Source: Scedosporium boydii (Eukaryota > Ascomycota > Sordariomycetes > Microascales > Microascaceae). Taken from it: a stretch of DNA of 64,000 bases. The stretch spans positions 92,228 to 156,227 of the forward strand of contig NJFT01000082.1 of assembly GCA_002221725.1 (NCBI GenBank), given 5' to 3'. Every line of letters begins with the position of its first letter. The stretch's first letter is position 1. Below, one piece after another: positions 26,862-39,409 of the stretch. The notes beneath the pieces were generated by a model. That model had not been told where the DNA came from and searched no databases. It saw only the letters and a program-made list of their open reading frames with translations. The translations under genes and the position numbers were made by a program.

Positions 26862-29228
26862 TACCACATGTAGTATTGTACTACCGAACGAGTACGAAGT
26901 GCTGACCGTTGGTGCCTGTAACGAGGTACCACCGAGCGAATGGGCAGCTTACCCACCACCTTAGACGGACATTGTCTGAGTTTGTCCTTTGCTATCCCGT
27001 TTGGAGGATAAAGGCTCTGCTGCAGACACGGAGCTTAGCCAAAACCTGTCCCTTTGGCGGGGTAGCTTGCTATTCGTCCGGCCTCGATTTGATGAATCAA
27101 TCTTAATGATAGCAAGTAAGACTACATTGATCAAATGCCCGACGGATGGCATCCATGGAGTTCCGGCAGATGTATGAAATAAATGGACAGGAGCTGTATT
27201 CATCGCCTACCTAGGTCTGTTCGCCCGTTTACACAGGGCCCTGATGTGCACCATTCTCGCAGGGACTGGATGTTGGAAGACAGCTCCGGTGTCACAATCA
27301 TCCGTAGCCTGCCATCAATGATGCTCCATCGTCTGATATCCACATTGGTGTATAAGGTATAATATACTTCGAACATTTGATGCAGTTGTCGGGTTTGGGC
27401 TGATACCGGCTGTGGGTTGTTCCAGCTGCTTGGTTACGGTGGCGGTTGTGAGACGGATTTGATCAATGCTGCTTAACAAGCCTCCCTCTGCCTGGACATG
27501 CAACGCTGCAACGGAACTTGGCGGGCGATCGCCGCCAAGATGATAGAAAAAGGAAGGCCAGAGATTGCATGCTTGTACCTTTTCTAGGGTTGTGAACAAC
27601 CAGCCAATTGAATATTATTGCTAGCCAAGACCATCGCATTTCTGAAGCCACGATGTTCACTCGCAGCCATTGCCAGTCCAGTCTTGGTTAGAAAGCGACC
27701 AGAGAACCATCTGCGGCGCTCCCAGAACGGAACTCGGGCGAAGTGCGTCAGAGGAGGGACAGGCCACTCAAGATCCTTAAAAACTGACGTCGAGAGCATG
27801 AGATGATGGTCATCAGGAGAAGATGCTCTCTGATGTCTTGCCCACTTTTTGCTGCATGCAAACTGTCGATCTTGGCCTCCTTGAAATAAGAGCCAATTTC
27901 ACTTTTTAACCCAAGGGGTCGCGGGCAGTCCGTATGATCTTCAAGGCCTTACCCAAGGGCGTAATAATCTAGAAGCTGTAGAAGAACGCACCATGGCGAC
28001 AGATCTTTCATGGAGAGACCGAAGGAGACGAGACGCATGTGGAGGGAAGAGAAGCAAAAGATAGGATGAACTAGATCTGTTCATGCAACGGATTGAAGAT
28101 CGCGGATTGATGTGCTTGTCTCGGTGGGAACCGTCCCGTCCAGCAACAAGTGCGGCGGCAAGGAATGTATCGTGAATTGAGGTCTGACGCCAAAAGCATG
28201 GCTGCAAACACCAGGACGGTGTTGAATTGTGCCACTGACAGCTCCCAGCGACAGCACAGGTCAAGGGTCACAATGGATCAGTTGTCTTGGTTGATTTACA
28301 TTGTTGATGCCATTACGAAGTATTATTCCTTCCAATTAATTTTTCTCGAGCATCGCGAGGTTGGTGAAGGACCTTGCCTGGCTCCGACCCTTCCTTTTGT
28401 TTTTAATTTGTTTTTATTTTTATTCTTTTTCTTTTTTTTTGCCCTTTTCCTATTTGTTGTCCTTTCTTTATCTTGCTACCAGTCTTGCGTCTTGAAGACG
28501 CCATCGAGATCAATCAGAAACAGCCACCACCCCATGATGCATCAAGTAGAATTGTACGGAGTACTCGTGTACCTCGGTACTCGTTGAGCTGCCCAAAATC
28601 AGCAGCTCAAGTTCCACATGCACTTCTCCAACATTTGAACCCAACCACCCCGACCTCACGCTCCAAGTTCTTACTGGGCCCGCATTTCGGAAAGTTGGCC
28701 CTGCAAGCCGGACCACTTACCCCAAAAGATCAACGATACCTTTGCCAACACACATCGAAATCTTGAATACCTGAGGCCAGAGTACGCTTTGGCGGCGCCG
28801 CCGATCACACTCTAAATGAATCACAACCGCCCAGACCTGATCAGACGTTGGACGACGGTGTATGTTCTCGAATGTTTTAGGGGCGATGGGGGAAAAAAGA
28901 AAAACCCAGAAATTCTGGAACACATCAACTGATCAATAACCTTGATTCCAACCCAAGTGCCTGTGCGCATATTCTTCCCTGGCACTGACTCGTTCACCTT
29001 CAGCTCTCTCGTAATTTTTTCCCCCTCTCACGCTGACCAGAGTTTCGGCGAACCCGTTGGCCTCTCTTACAAGTGAATCCACAGACTGTCAGTGCTCTGC
29101 GCATCAGAACGAGATTTCCTCGGCGAGCTTTTGTTCCCCTTCGATCCCGACGCGATCCGGTGTCCCTGTCGCGGAACTACCATAGATTGGTGTCTTAGTG
29201 GAGTCGAAATGGGATCCTATGAATTCAT

Positions 29229-29271
29229 CATTTATTTATTTATTATTTATTATTTATTATTTAATTTTTTT
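29229..29271 (+). repeat. TTTA/ATT-rich simple repeat
   Basis: About 40 bp of imperfect TTTAT and TTATTA units in the gene-poor block. Confidence 0.8.
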
Positions 29272-30846
29272 CTCCCCCTTTTCGCTCTTAAGATTTATCA
29301 CTTCTTCAATTCGGAGAGCAAAAGACCCCATTACCGGAACGGCGGGCGCACCGCGGAGTTTATTCACGGGTCTTATCCTGCCGCCGGAAATCTCCCTGTC
29401 ATGGCAGTCGGCAACATGCAAGGTACATCTCGCCTGACGAGCCGCCATCAATTGATCCTACTCCGGCCGACATCCTTTACGGAGTAGATGTGCTTGCCTG
29501 AATGGACCTGGCTTGGATACAGAAGACCTCGAGCCACGTGCAATATGGGTCGTTGGTGTGCCTGGGCCGACCGGTATATTGAGCACAGCCAGTTTCGTCC
29601 TACCATCGTCTCAACACCATTATTACTTTGTATGTCTACTATTGCCGGATTATCTTCCCCGTTCGTGGTGGTGTCGTGGTCGTTTCCTTACACCCCTATA
29701 CCACATGTGGCCCGAATACGTGCATCCTTAGGGACCGCAACCCGGCCGAACCGTAGACGCTCCACAAGAGGCTCTTGAAGACTTATTAACTCTTATGTGG
29801 GAGATATTAAGATGGACTGCACAGCCTTCCGCCAATTGGGACGCACGACGGAGCGTGGATGTCCAGTTCGCACCATGTAACCGACTAACCCTCCATCTCA
29901 ATCGCGTTATTTTGATTCCTCCTGCCCTTCGATGATTGGCGTCTGCTGGACCAGCCCTGCCTATTGATGTTTGAGGTGTGGTTCGGCCCGTGAGGCTCCA
30001 ACCTAGGGTCTTTACGAAGTAGGGAAACATCAGAGTCGGCTGGGTATCGAATAACACGCCAAGGGTAATACTACTACTACCTCATCCCAAGGAGCTTTCG
30101 ACAGGAAAGCACTAACATCACTCGCGACTCGGTACCAATATCCCTTTTTTAACCTAAAGCCGGTTTTATTTCTTAACTTGTCCTGCAGAGCCGTATCAGC
30201 TCCGGCGCTAAGTGCATTGGATGAGGCTTTCACTCCCCCAAGTCAGAGTACTTCGTAATATTCCTCCCACGAGACCGAGGTTTTCTTTTTTTTTTTTTTT
30301 CACTCTTTCTTTTTGGTCCCCTGCGCATGGGCTCAAGCGTCATCTCGAACAAACCATCCATTCACCAATACCACCTTACCTTGGCTGCTGGACGGCGCCC
30401 TCTCGTCAGTGATGGAACCTCGTAGGGTAGCATTGTTTCAAATAGGCAGGGCCCGCGCAGTCGTCATCCTTCGACAGATAATAATATTTCCCATCCGCCC
30501 TGGACGTTAAGGCTATTGCTCCCCGGTGGCATGTGCCTCACTCTGAATGTAAATATCGAGGCTCCTTTCTTGTAGGTGGTGGAGGCTACTTTGGAACGAA
30601 CCCCGCCACATTCTTGGACAATCCTAAACGTGGCCCTTTGCCTGGATGGAACCGACCAAGGTTACAATGGTAACAGAGCTAGGCGCGGGCAAACAGGGAT
30701 CTCGATAAGATTGGATGCGATGCAACTTGAAAAACAAGAAGGCCTTGAAATTTCCAAAAGTCCTTCCCAGCGACAATGATTCCACGACGAGGGAGAGAAA
30801 AAAAAAAGAAAAGAAAAAATTGGATGGAGGCCACCAATCGCACTCG

Positions 30847-30870
30847 CACACACACACACACACACACACA
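30847..30870 (+). repeat. (CA)12 microsatellite
   Basis: Dinucleotide repeat followed by an A/G-rich tract to about 30940. Produces artefactual Cys-Val reading frames on the minus strand. Confidence 0.9.
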
Positions 30871-33800
30871 AGAAAGAAAAGAAATAAAAAGAAAAAACCG
30901 GGAAATAAAAGAAATAAAAGAAAGAACAAATAAAGGAAAAAGAGGCCGTTCCATTGATCAATAACATGGGTTGTCCTTGTCCTTCATCCCATTTCTCAAT
31001 GCTGTTCGTGCACGACACCGCGGACAACGCATCAAAGGTGTAGCCATTTGCTGAGGTCCACAGCAACCATCTCGGAGCGACCCATAGATTCATACTCGGG
31101 TCTTGTGTCTGAATTAATGCAATTCTGAATCGAGATCTCAATGCTGTCTTGTCAGGATCTGCATTTGTCGAGAGGCGTTCAAGCAAGCAGCTTTGAACTG
31201 TGACCTATAACCCTCTTCGAGGCAGATGCCAGGCACAGCCTTTACACTCAGCGACATCAAGGATGCAATGTGGGCGTCCCTGCCGCTGCGAGGTCGTCAG
31301 AATGAATTCGTCATTTAACTTTCTCTAAGTGCACCTTCCCTCGCTTCGTATCATGATGCTCTAATTAATACCAGCCCCTTGCAGTTTAGCCAGAATATTT
31401 CCTTATTGTCTTGGGGTCTGTCTTCTCGGCCTGCAGAGCCACATATCTGGGAAATTCGGTGATCGGCCCGTGGGATCCTCCAGGCGGAGCAGATGGCAGG
31501 AGGGAAGGCCCTCACCTCTCACCATTCTCTACTGTCTTTCCTAATTCCTGAATCCATACTGGGCCGTCGTTATGCCTTATTTTCGTCCTTCGACCCCGAA
31601 CACACCTGGGAGGAGAACGATCGATAACATTGTGTCCTGTAGCCATAGGAAACGGGCAGTCAGAGTGCAATCGTGGGCCAAAGCTCGACCGGAGACACCA
31701 AACAATCCACGGACAACAGGCAACACTTATACTTATTATATCACAAGTAGCTCTTCATCGATCTCATCTATCCAAAGTCTGCTTCAATATACTTGCAGTG
31801 TCCAGAAACAACCATCTACCGACCGTGTTAATGGAGATGCCAGCCAGGACTATTGGTGGACATGTGCGTGGGCAGAGTAACCTCTAGCGACCACATCTTA
31901 TCTCGACATCTCCAGTACAACTTAACTAATAACATCTCTACTTCAGTCGTTAGTCCGATCGCCCTCATTTATCCTCCGTGGGAGGATTGAAGTGCGATTA
32001 CCAGTGAAGATAATGAGTACGGCTATGATTGGTGGGGCCTGCCTTTGGCCCTGGGTTTATACGGATGGCTGCGAATACCGTCAGCTCGCTTCGACATAGG
32101 GCAATAGGCGAGTCAGATCTTGCACCCGCTGTTTTGCTTCGCTGCCAAGTAGTCAAAGCACACTGGTCCCTGGCAGCTCGCTTCCATGTCCGCACACATC
32201 CCCTCAGCTAAACCCGATACCTTGATCACATGAAAGTGGTCGGCTCTGTCGGACCCATGTCTGACCAACGACGACGATGCCCGGCCTTGAAATATGTAGT
32301 AAGTTCGATCGTGTAAATGACCCGAGTTGATACGGACTAACGCCGAGCTAGGCTGTGTATTGAATATCCCACCCTTCTCGTAGCGGGACCGCCCTGCGAC
32401 GACGAAATTCCATTCATACCGGATCTATCGCTACTTATCTCAATCTCGACGTGAAGTTATACCACGAGCACGACCCGATAACTTCTTGATATACCATTGC
32501 TGAAGTCTGTGGCTGGGACAACCTGCCGACTAGTGGCCATTGGGCTTCGAAGGTCATTATACAGCGATGAACTTTCGATCCTCCGATATCCCGACCCGTC
32601 CGTCATATACATATATCCATTCTTCACTCGATGCTAGATGGAGGATAGGGTTAGAATATGGTTGGGGACCGAACCGGTATAGAGTAAGAAAGCTGCTGCT
32701 ACCACCCCATGATGGAGAATTGAGAAAATCCAGTGTTATGTACGAAGCGCCCCTTGGCGAACTCAAAGATAGTTCGCCTACTTAACACAACGCATAGGGA
32801 CTAACGGATTTCTGTGGAGTGGTGTGACTTACATCCTGTGAGAGTCCCATGCGGCACGATATGGCAAGGCCTGCTCGAGACTCAACATGGGATGGATGTT
32901 CCAATAGAGTTTATCACATCGACTCGGCATTTAAGGTGTCCGTGTTCGCCTGGAGATTGGCTACTTCTCCACAATAAACTTTGGCCTCATCCCGAGAGAG
33001 TGGCACTGCCATCTATTACCCGCAACCCAAGTCGCCCAGCCTACTAGCGTGGGACACAACCGTCCGTTAGAGTATATTCTCCCAACCAGAAGTGGCCCGT
33101 CTTCTCTGAGACCCTGTCGTCAATGTTACCAAGCCCAAAGCTAAAATCGACAACTCTTAGGCTATGTGTCTAACTAGACCAAGGGGGGAGAACCTCAGCT
33201 CTAGACCGCGTTGAGGGGTCTTTCTCTCCTTATTTTAGCCTCTCGAAGGGGCAATAAGCTCAGCTCACTCCCCCACTTTACATCATAGGACGGGATCGTT
33301 GCTCTTAATGCCAGACAGGTCATTTGCCCTGGGCCCCAAGCGCTATTAATGTCTCCAATGGCCCAGTCAATAGCCTCTTGGCTCACGCGGTGAGCGTAAC
33401 CTTCTTTGGAGGGTATTGATCTCCACATTGCTTCATCATGCATCATCTCCGAATTATAGGCCGAGATTATACCAACTGACTGGGGCGTGAAGTCGTGGAA
33501 TATATTGGAGTTCGCTCATGTAGTCAGAAGAAGTGAAACTTCTCCTATAATGTCTAGAAGATTCCCAGGTTGCGATGCTCACTGTCATGTTGAGGACCCC
33601 ATCGATGCCAATTAATCAATACCAAGAGCTTCATGTTGAATGAATGGCCCCATTTCCCAGCACACTATTGGGCTTCCTGATGTGTTGACATCCTAATATC
33701 CTGCTTAGGTCTAATGATCTTCGATATCCAGCGCGGAACTAATAGGTATTTAGGTTGGTCAAAGACAACGTGGAACTACGCTGCATGTAGCCAGGCGTGG

Positions 33801-34464
33801 TGCAAAGCCTGTCATCACCCCCCGAAATCCCAACACGGGAGTTAGATGCTAGCGCGGGAGACTGAGCAAGGCACATCCATGTCTCGAGTGCCTTCCAAGG
33901 AAAGCGCTCTCAAGCTCAAACTAGCTCTAACGACCGACAACTTCAATGTGTCCATACCTCCAGGAGGAACTACGGCCGTTCCATGTGGCTTCACATTTCA
34001 CCCTAGCTTCCAAGCCGCCTCATGATGTAGTTTAGACAAGTCGCGGGAGGTGATACCTCTCATCATACGACTGGACTGATTGATAAGGTACTTTTCAAAA
34101 GACATTCTTCGGATTAATCCGACAAATGAGTCGTGCTACGAAAGACACCTTTCGCAGCCGCAGATGCCTAGTGCGCTCGTTGCCGGCGGCAGGGGTAATA
34201 AGAAAAGAAAAAAGCGACAGACGAAGACGTCGCCATGCAGCTGTTGGCGAAGAAGATGCTATGCCAAATGTCTTTTCTGATGGCACTAATGCAGAGAACC
34301 CACAGGCTCTAGTAACATCAGTTGCTCTTGTTGGCAAAGAAAAGCGACTAACACAACGATATTCCTCCTTTAGACAGACTTAGTCCCGCCATGTCTCAGC
34401 TGTGATCTCCTCGCGGCGGGGCCCGGAATTACCGGAGCAACTACCACGGCGGTGAGAGCCGAGC

Positions 34465-34483
34465 TACGGAGTACTTCGTACTT
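34465..34483. repeat. TACGGAGTACTTCGTACTT motif
   Basis: 19-nt copy combining the TACGGAGTA and TACTTCGTA forms of the dispersed motif, in the gene-poor block. Confidence 0.75.
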
Positions 34484-37423
34484 GAGCCTGCATCAATGCA
34501 TTATTCTGGGTTCAGATTTGGTAAAGTAGCCGTTCCTTTCTCCTGATCTGGTATCGTTGGTAAAGAATCATTCCCTAATGGTGATTATATTACTTCCAGA
34601 AAGCAAATATTACGTCGAATATAGTTTATAGTGCTCACTTGGAAGGATGTTTCGAAACAAGAGGTCGATAGGAATGAAATGAGAGATATCCACTGGCTGC
34701 CTAGCTGTTTTGTTCTCTCCATCATAGACCCAGAAATGCTCAACAAGAGAGCCTGGATTTGGTCCCGAGTCCTCCTCGACACAGGGCGAAGCAGCTCTCA
34801 CGATCCTTCTCTGTAGCGCCCTTCAGGTATACGAATATCGGAATAGGCTTCTCGAGTAGTGAACACAGCCTGTGTCCCTCGATTATCAATAGAACCTCTG
34901 AGTTCAGGACATTGATAGGAAGTTGACTCTCTCTGAGATCATAACCCCCCTACTTCAACACCAGTTTCCACTAGCTCCAGACTGCTGCCTACCCCACCTA
35001 GAAGTCAACCCTAACGATTTCTTGAAGCACAGCGGATCATGCTTCACAGCCCCAAAGCTCTAGAGCCTTGCCTGGAGCTGTGGTTCGTGTACGGTCAAGG
35101 GGTGGGAAACTAGGCATCGGGGTGTTAGTGAACGTATGAGGAAGCAGTCATCTAGTTTGGTTAGTGGCAGCTTTTGATAATATCATCCTCTAGGTATGTT
35201 CGGTGCTATCATACGGTCGAAATGGGGAGATGAGTCGGACTATGGTCTGATCAACCTCAGCGGCCTCGTCTTGCCCGGCTCTGGAAGAGATGAATTTCTA
35301 ATTAAAAAAAAAGGAATAAAAAGCTGGAAACAAGCACATGATCATCGGCGCCATTCGTTCAATATGTGGAATGTCACCACATAGGAACAAGCCATCGTGA
35401 ACTAGAACTCAATGCTGCCATCACCTATCTCCGAAAGAGATTTACTTAATATCCATTGCCTCCAAATTCTGCTTCCAGCCAACTGGAGGATGAAGTATGA
35501 TTCAAGATTACCTGTTCGCATTCCGAAACCAGGAAGCAAAGATGAATGCTAGGCTCTGTCGTTTAGATGAGTTCCGTTCCCCATCATCACCGATTCTGTG
35601 GCCGCTTTGTTATATGGAAGTCTCTCCTAGGTTTAGGATAGAATTTGCCGCAGCCGAGCATCCGAACCACAGGACCTACAGAGGAACCAGGGACACCACC
35701 TCCCTAGAACCCTTCGTATCATGTCGCTGGCGCGACGGATTTAGGCTGTCCCGAGAGAACTGGCCACATATCGCCGGAGCTTCCATTTGCCAGAGCTCCG
35801 ACATCTGTTGGTGGGCGGTTGTATTCAGCTTGCCGCAGGCTCGAGTATCTACGCATACAGGTTTCTCAAGGGACATCACGGATCGGATATACTCTCGAAA
35901 GATTGGCTCATTCTATTGCGGGAAACCGAGCTTTTCCAAAGCCGACGAGGTCTTCAAAGATACGCCGAAGAAATCAAGGCCAATTGCTCCACCCCTTATC
36001 TGAATACTCAGGTGACGACACCAGCACTTGTGAGTGGTGCTCGGCGACGCTTGGGGGAATTGGCACGTCAACTGATGGGATCGAGGCGGGTTACAGGTCA
36101 GAAGGGGGACGGATATATTGGCATAACATCCTCATATCCGGCCGGGACCGTCTTCTTTGGATCATTCGTATCCCATATTACTTCCAGCGAATGCTCTCTG
36201 CCATTGGCCTCACCATAGCATATGAAGTTTTTCTACCGCTGGACGTCGCATCCAATAATTTTATATATTACTGATCTATTATTAGGAACACCTTTTTAGG
36301 GTGAGTGCTTCTCGCTGGACACCATCATCCCTCCTGCATTCGTTCCGCCACTCTCTTGATGGTCTCCAACATCCTGATTCTGCGCAACCAGCGAATGTAC
36401 CGCCACGGCCCCGGCCGGCAGGTTCTCGCCCCCAAGGTGCCCTGTCCAGCGTATCTTCCAGTTTTAATTGTACGTGCTATCGAGACTAGAGCCATTCTTC
36501 CTCTAAGGAGCGGATAAATGGAAAAGTGGCAATTCTAGAGCCATCACCCAAACGAAGTGCGCAGAATGTCACGGAGGGGGCGAATCTGCCTTCCCAAAAG
36601 GCGCATACTTTGGTGAGGGCCGACAAGTATCTGGTCTGATATCAATATGTTGTAAACCGAATCACGTTGACTTCGTCTTGCACCTCGCCAGGCTAGTGAG
36701 ACTGTTCTTGTCAGGCAGGAAAGCTGTGGGCAAGGGAGAGAGATCTATCCCAGCGACCAGTCGCAATACTCAAGAGAAAGAATAGGGCATGTTCCCTCTC
36801 AATAAAGATATATAGATAGTGCGATCTAGGTGCGCTGAAGGTGCAGATAATCTAAACGAAGACCCGCAAACCCAAACAAATCTGGGGCTCGGAGCGGAGA
36901 TTTGCGGATTCAACCAAGTGCTGGAGCTTTCCGCAGCCATCAGATCGAAACCTGGGCTTGGCGTCTCCCAATATCCGGGTCAACTGGACAAAGGTAGGTG
37001 GCATGACGCTAATCACATCGTGACTCTTTCGCGTCCACCTTGAGGTTTTCTCCAATTTCGGGATATATATTAGCCCCTGAATTTGCCTATCACCATATTC
37101 CTCCTTTGAGGCTCGCTAGCAAATGCAGGAGAGTCGCCCGGTTCGTGGCCGTGGGTAGAGGGAGGGGGCTGGATGAGTATTAAAGGAGGGCGTCGGCCAC
37201 CATCCCTTGGAGAGAAAGGTTGTGGAAAGGGGAAACCAGGATCGAGCGTCAGACCTTCGTGTGCGAGAATTCTTCCTTCGTCCTCTGACAAACCTTTCTA
37301 ATTATTCGCCTCTCCTTACGACAACCTCAACTGTCTTCGGTGTTGTGCTCCACTTCCCGATAGCGACCCTCACCCCGTGGTTCAGAACATAACCTCGACA
37401 TCCAGTTCTTCCTTAACGTTCCA

Positions 37424-38306
37424 ATGAAGATACACATCGTCGCCGCTGGCGGTGTCGCCATCCTCTCCGGGGTTGTGTCTGCTCAAGGTTTCCTCAGTTC
37501 TTGCAGTCAAGCTGTAAGTTTCCTTCTTTCTCTCCTTTCTTGTGCGAGTCCTCGTGGATCATTTGATGTTCAGCAATGCCTACTGCACCAGAGGACTTTG
37601 CAATAACGGAAGCGTTTCCCACATGAGAGTCAGAGATCTCGGCTAATTAGGATGGCCCATGCCAGTGGTTTGCGTCGACCAGTACCCCTTGGCTGTATGC
37701 GAGGTGCGATAGCATATCGAAAGAGAAGATATTGTCCAGGATAGACTTAAACCAGTGCATTGGAAACGAAAACGGTGTCCTGGTTTCCCGAACCAAGTAC
37801 GTGGTTGCGTGCCTGCTCCCGCTTCTCACCTTTGAATCCCGCTCCTCCTCCCAATGACCAGCAGCAGAGTCCTCAAATAGCCTAGTCTCCCACGATGGCT
37901 GTTTATTCCTCACTAACGGGGCCGTTTAACTGTAGGGGCAACTTCCAGGGCAGCTGTAACAGCTGTGTCGCTGATGACTTGACCAATGTTTCCGATCCGG
38001 AGAACCCAGTAATCGGCGACATCACCATCAACCTCCCGGCCCAGGGGACCAATTTGACTTGCTCGTGCCGCGAGAAGGATGGTGACCAACGCATCGGGAC
38101 GTCTATTAACCTGAGTAAGTTTCGAATTGCATTTCCCTTGTGTTTCTTGCGTACAAGGACAAGTAGGAAAAAGATAGAAAGGAAAGAAAGAGGAACAGAA
38201 CCCGTATATATCTGACGTCTCCCATTTACAAATAGACACTGTCATTGGCAACGACAACGGCGTTCTCAAGTGCTTCGACAATTATGGACAGAGCTTCGGC
38301 GGCTAG
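37424..38306 (+). CDS. Secreted cyanovirin-N homology (CVNH) protein, two repeats
   Basis: Putative secreted carbohydrate-binding lectin. Four short exons: 37424-37513, 37651-37796, 37936-38114 and 38236-38306; introns 137, 139 and 121 nt (GTAAGT/GTACGT/GTAAGT donors; TTAG, GTAG, ATAG acceptors; CTAAT, CTAAC and CTGAC branch-like sites). Total 486 nt, 161 aa. A signal peptide (MKIHIVAAGGVAILSGVVSA) ends near residue 20. Repeat 1 runs from QGFLSSCSQ through WLYARCDSISKEKILSR to IDLNQCIGNENGVLV. Repeat 2 runs from NFQGSCNSC through TNLTCSCREKDG to SINLNTVIGNDNGVLKCF. The recurring LxxxC...IxLN..IGNxNGxL pattern is the CVNH signature. Frame closure over three introns of different phase supports the model. 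Ligand unknown. Confidence 0.88.
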
Positions 38307-39409
38307 GGCCTTGGATCTTCATATGGAGTTGGGGATTATCATAATGCGGCGAATAATCCCTGGGCAAGCGACTTGGAGAGTCGGTACTAAGTTCGACATT
38401 GTATATAAATCCAGGCAGAATCTTCTGCAAATGCTAAATTCCAAATGTCCTTTCTGAGCTACCAGTTTCCGACTGATTGATGGAGGGTAAGGTCACGTAT
38501 GACCCCCCCTGACGTTCACTTGCTTGACCAGCGTTTCCTCTCACTTCACCAGAGAAGGCAAGTTGTTCATCTGACTTGGCTTGATGGCAACGGCGAGAGA
38601 GGCAGACGCAAGGGCGTGGGGTACCGCAGCTTCTCCCGCACAGAGCAATCCACACACCCAAAGATGTCGTCTCGGAGCTGTTAACGGACCGACCTTGATC
38701 CTAGCTCCAGTCGCTCGGAGGAGAGAATGCTTGGGCCAAGATCCCAGGCATACTGCTCCTTACACTTCGCAGACTGGATTAATCTGTGATGCTATGCTCA
38801 ATACCGGTTATGATCTACAGATATTAGGCCGAGAGAACCTGGCGTACTAGTCTCTGCGATTAATTGTCGTCATCACACATCAATTGATGTCTGCTTGAGA
38901 AAATGGCACTGGATCGAATTATCGAGGCAATATTCATCCGATTAACCAAGCACTGCCTGTCTATCTTGTCAGGAATTGAGTCTGGCGCGTCGGCCGTCGA
39001 TAATTTCGTCTAGGCAATACAGATGAACATTCCATGTCGAAATCGAGGTGGGGCCGGTGATGACCACGTTCTCTTCTCTTCTCTTCCTTTTCTTTTCCTC
39101 TTCTTTTGGCTTCACCTCCGGTGATTTCACTTTTGGGGACTGAATGATCAACACCCTGTTGAGGGGAAGTTTGGCACCCGGTCAAATATTACGTTGTCCA
39201 TCCAAGGCAGGATCCCTGGATGTGACGAGAGAGATGGGTGCGGTCCAATAAAAGTAATTGATTCTTGTCGATCATTAATTTGGTCACTAAACTACACCAT
39301 ACAAAATGCTCCATACCTGGCTGCCAATCCCCTTGTTTTCAGCTTGTCTTCAGTTTTTGATTCGACAACGACCTTCCATCAGTCCTTGTCACACTGCGTC
39401 CAGTTGTGC
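38307..39409. other. Convergent spacer (CVNH / SOD)
   Basis: 1.1 kb of 3' flanks. A CT-rich stretch (TCTTCTCTTCTCTTCC) lies at about 39071-39110. No gene seen. Confidence 0.55.

Larger units (their letters stand above)
24201..37423. other. Gene-poor block, no recognisable gene
   Basis: About 13 kb in which no reading frame on either strand gives a recognisable protein, even allowing introns by eye. It holds repeated copies of the TACGAAGTA/TACGGAGTA palindromic motif (25169, 25646, 25687, 28314, 28555, 29478, 30013, 30249, 34465), a (CA)12 run at 30847-30870, a TTTA/ATT-rich tract at about 29229-29271, and T runs at 28431-28441 and 30288-30300. Base composition is not strongly AT-skewed, so heavy RIP is not obvious by eye. 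Two small ORFs worth noting are listed separately (25389, 26466). Confidence 0.45.

Noticed and set aside
30624..31186. Minus-strand ORF with Cys-Val repeats
   Set aside because: Produced by translating the (CA)12 repeat and flanking A/G-rich tract.
35497..36274. Three overlapping plus-strand ORFs of 143-168 codons
   Set aside because: All three frames are open over the same DNA, indicating low stop density rather than selection; no domain or splice pattern links them.
21278..37423. Intact retrotransposon or DNA transposon in the gene-poor block
   Set aside because: No reverse transcriptase, integrase or transposase motif in any frame, and no long terminal repeats noticed; degenerate remnants cannot be excluded without a library search.
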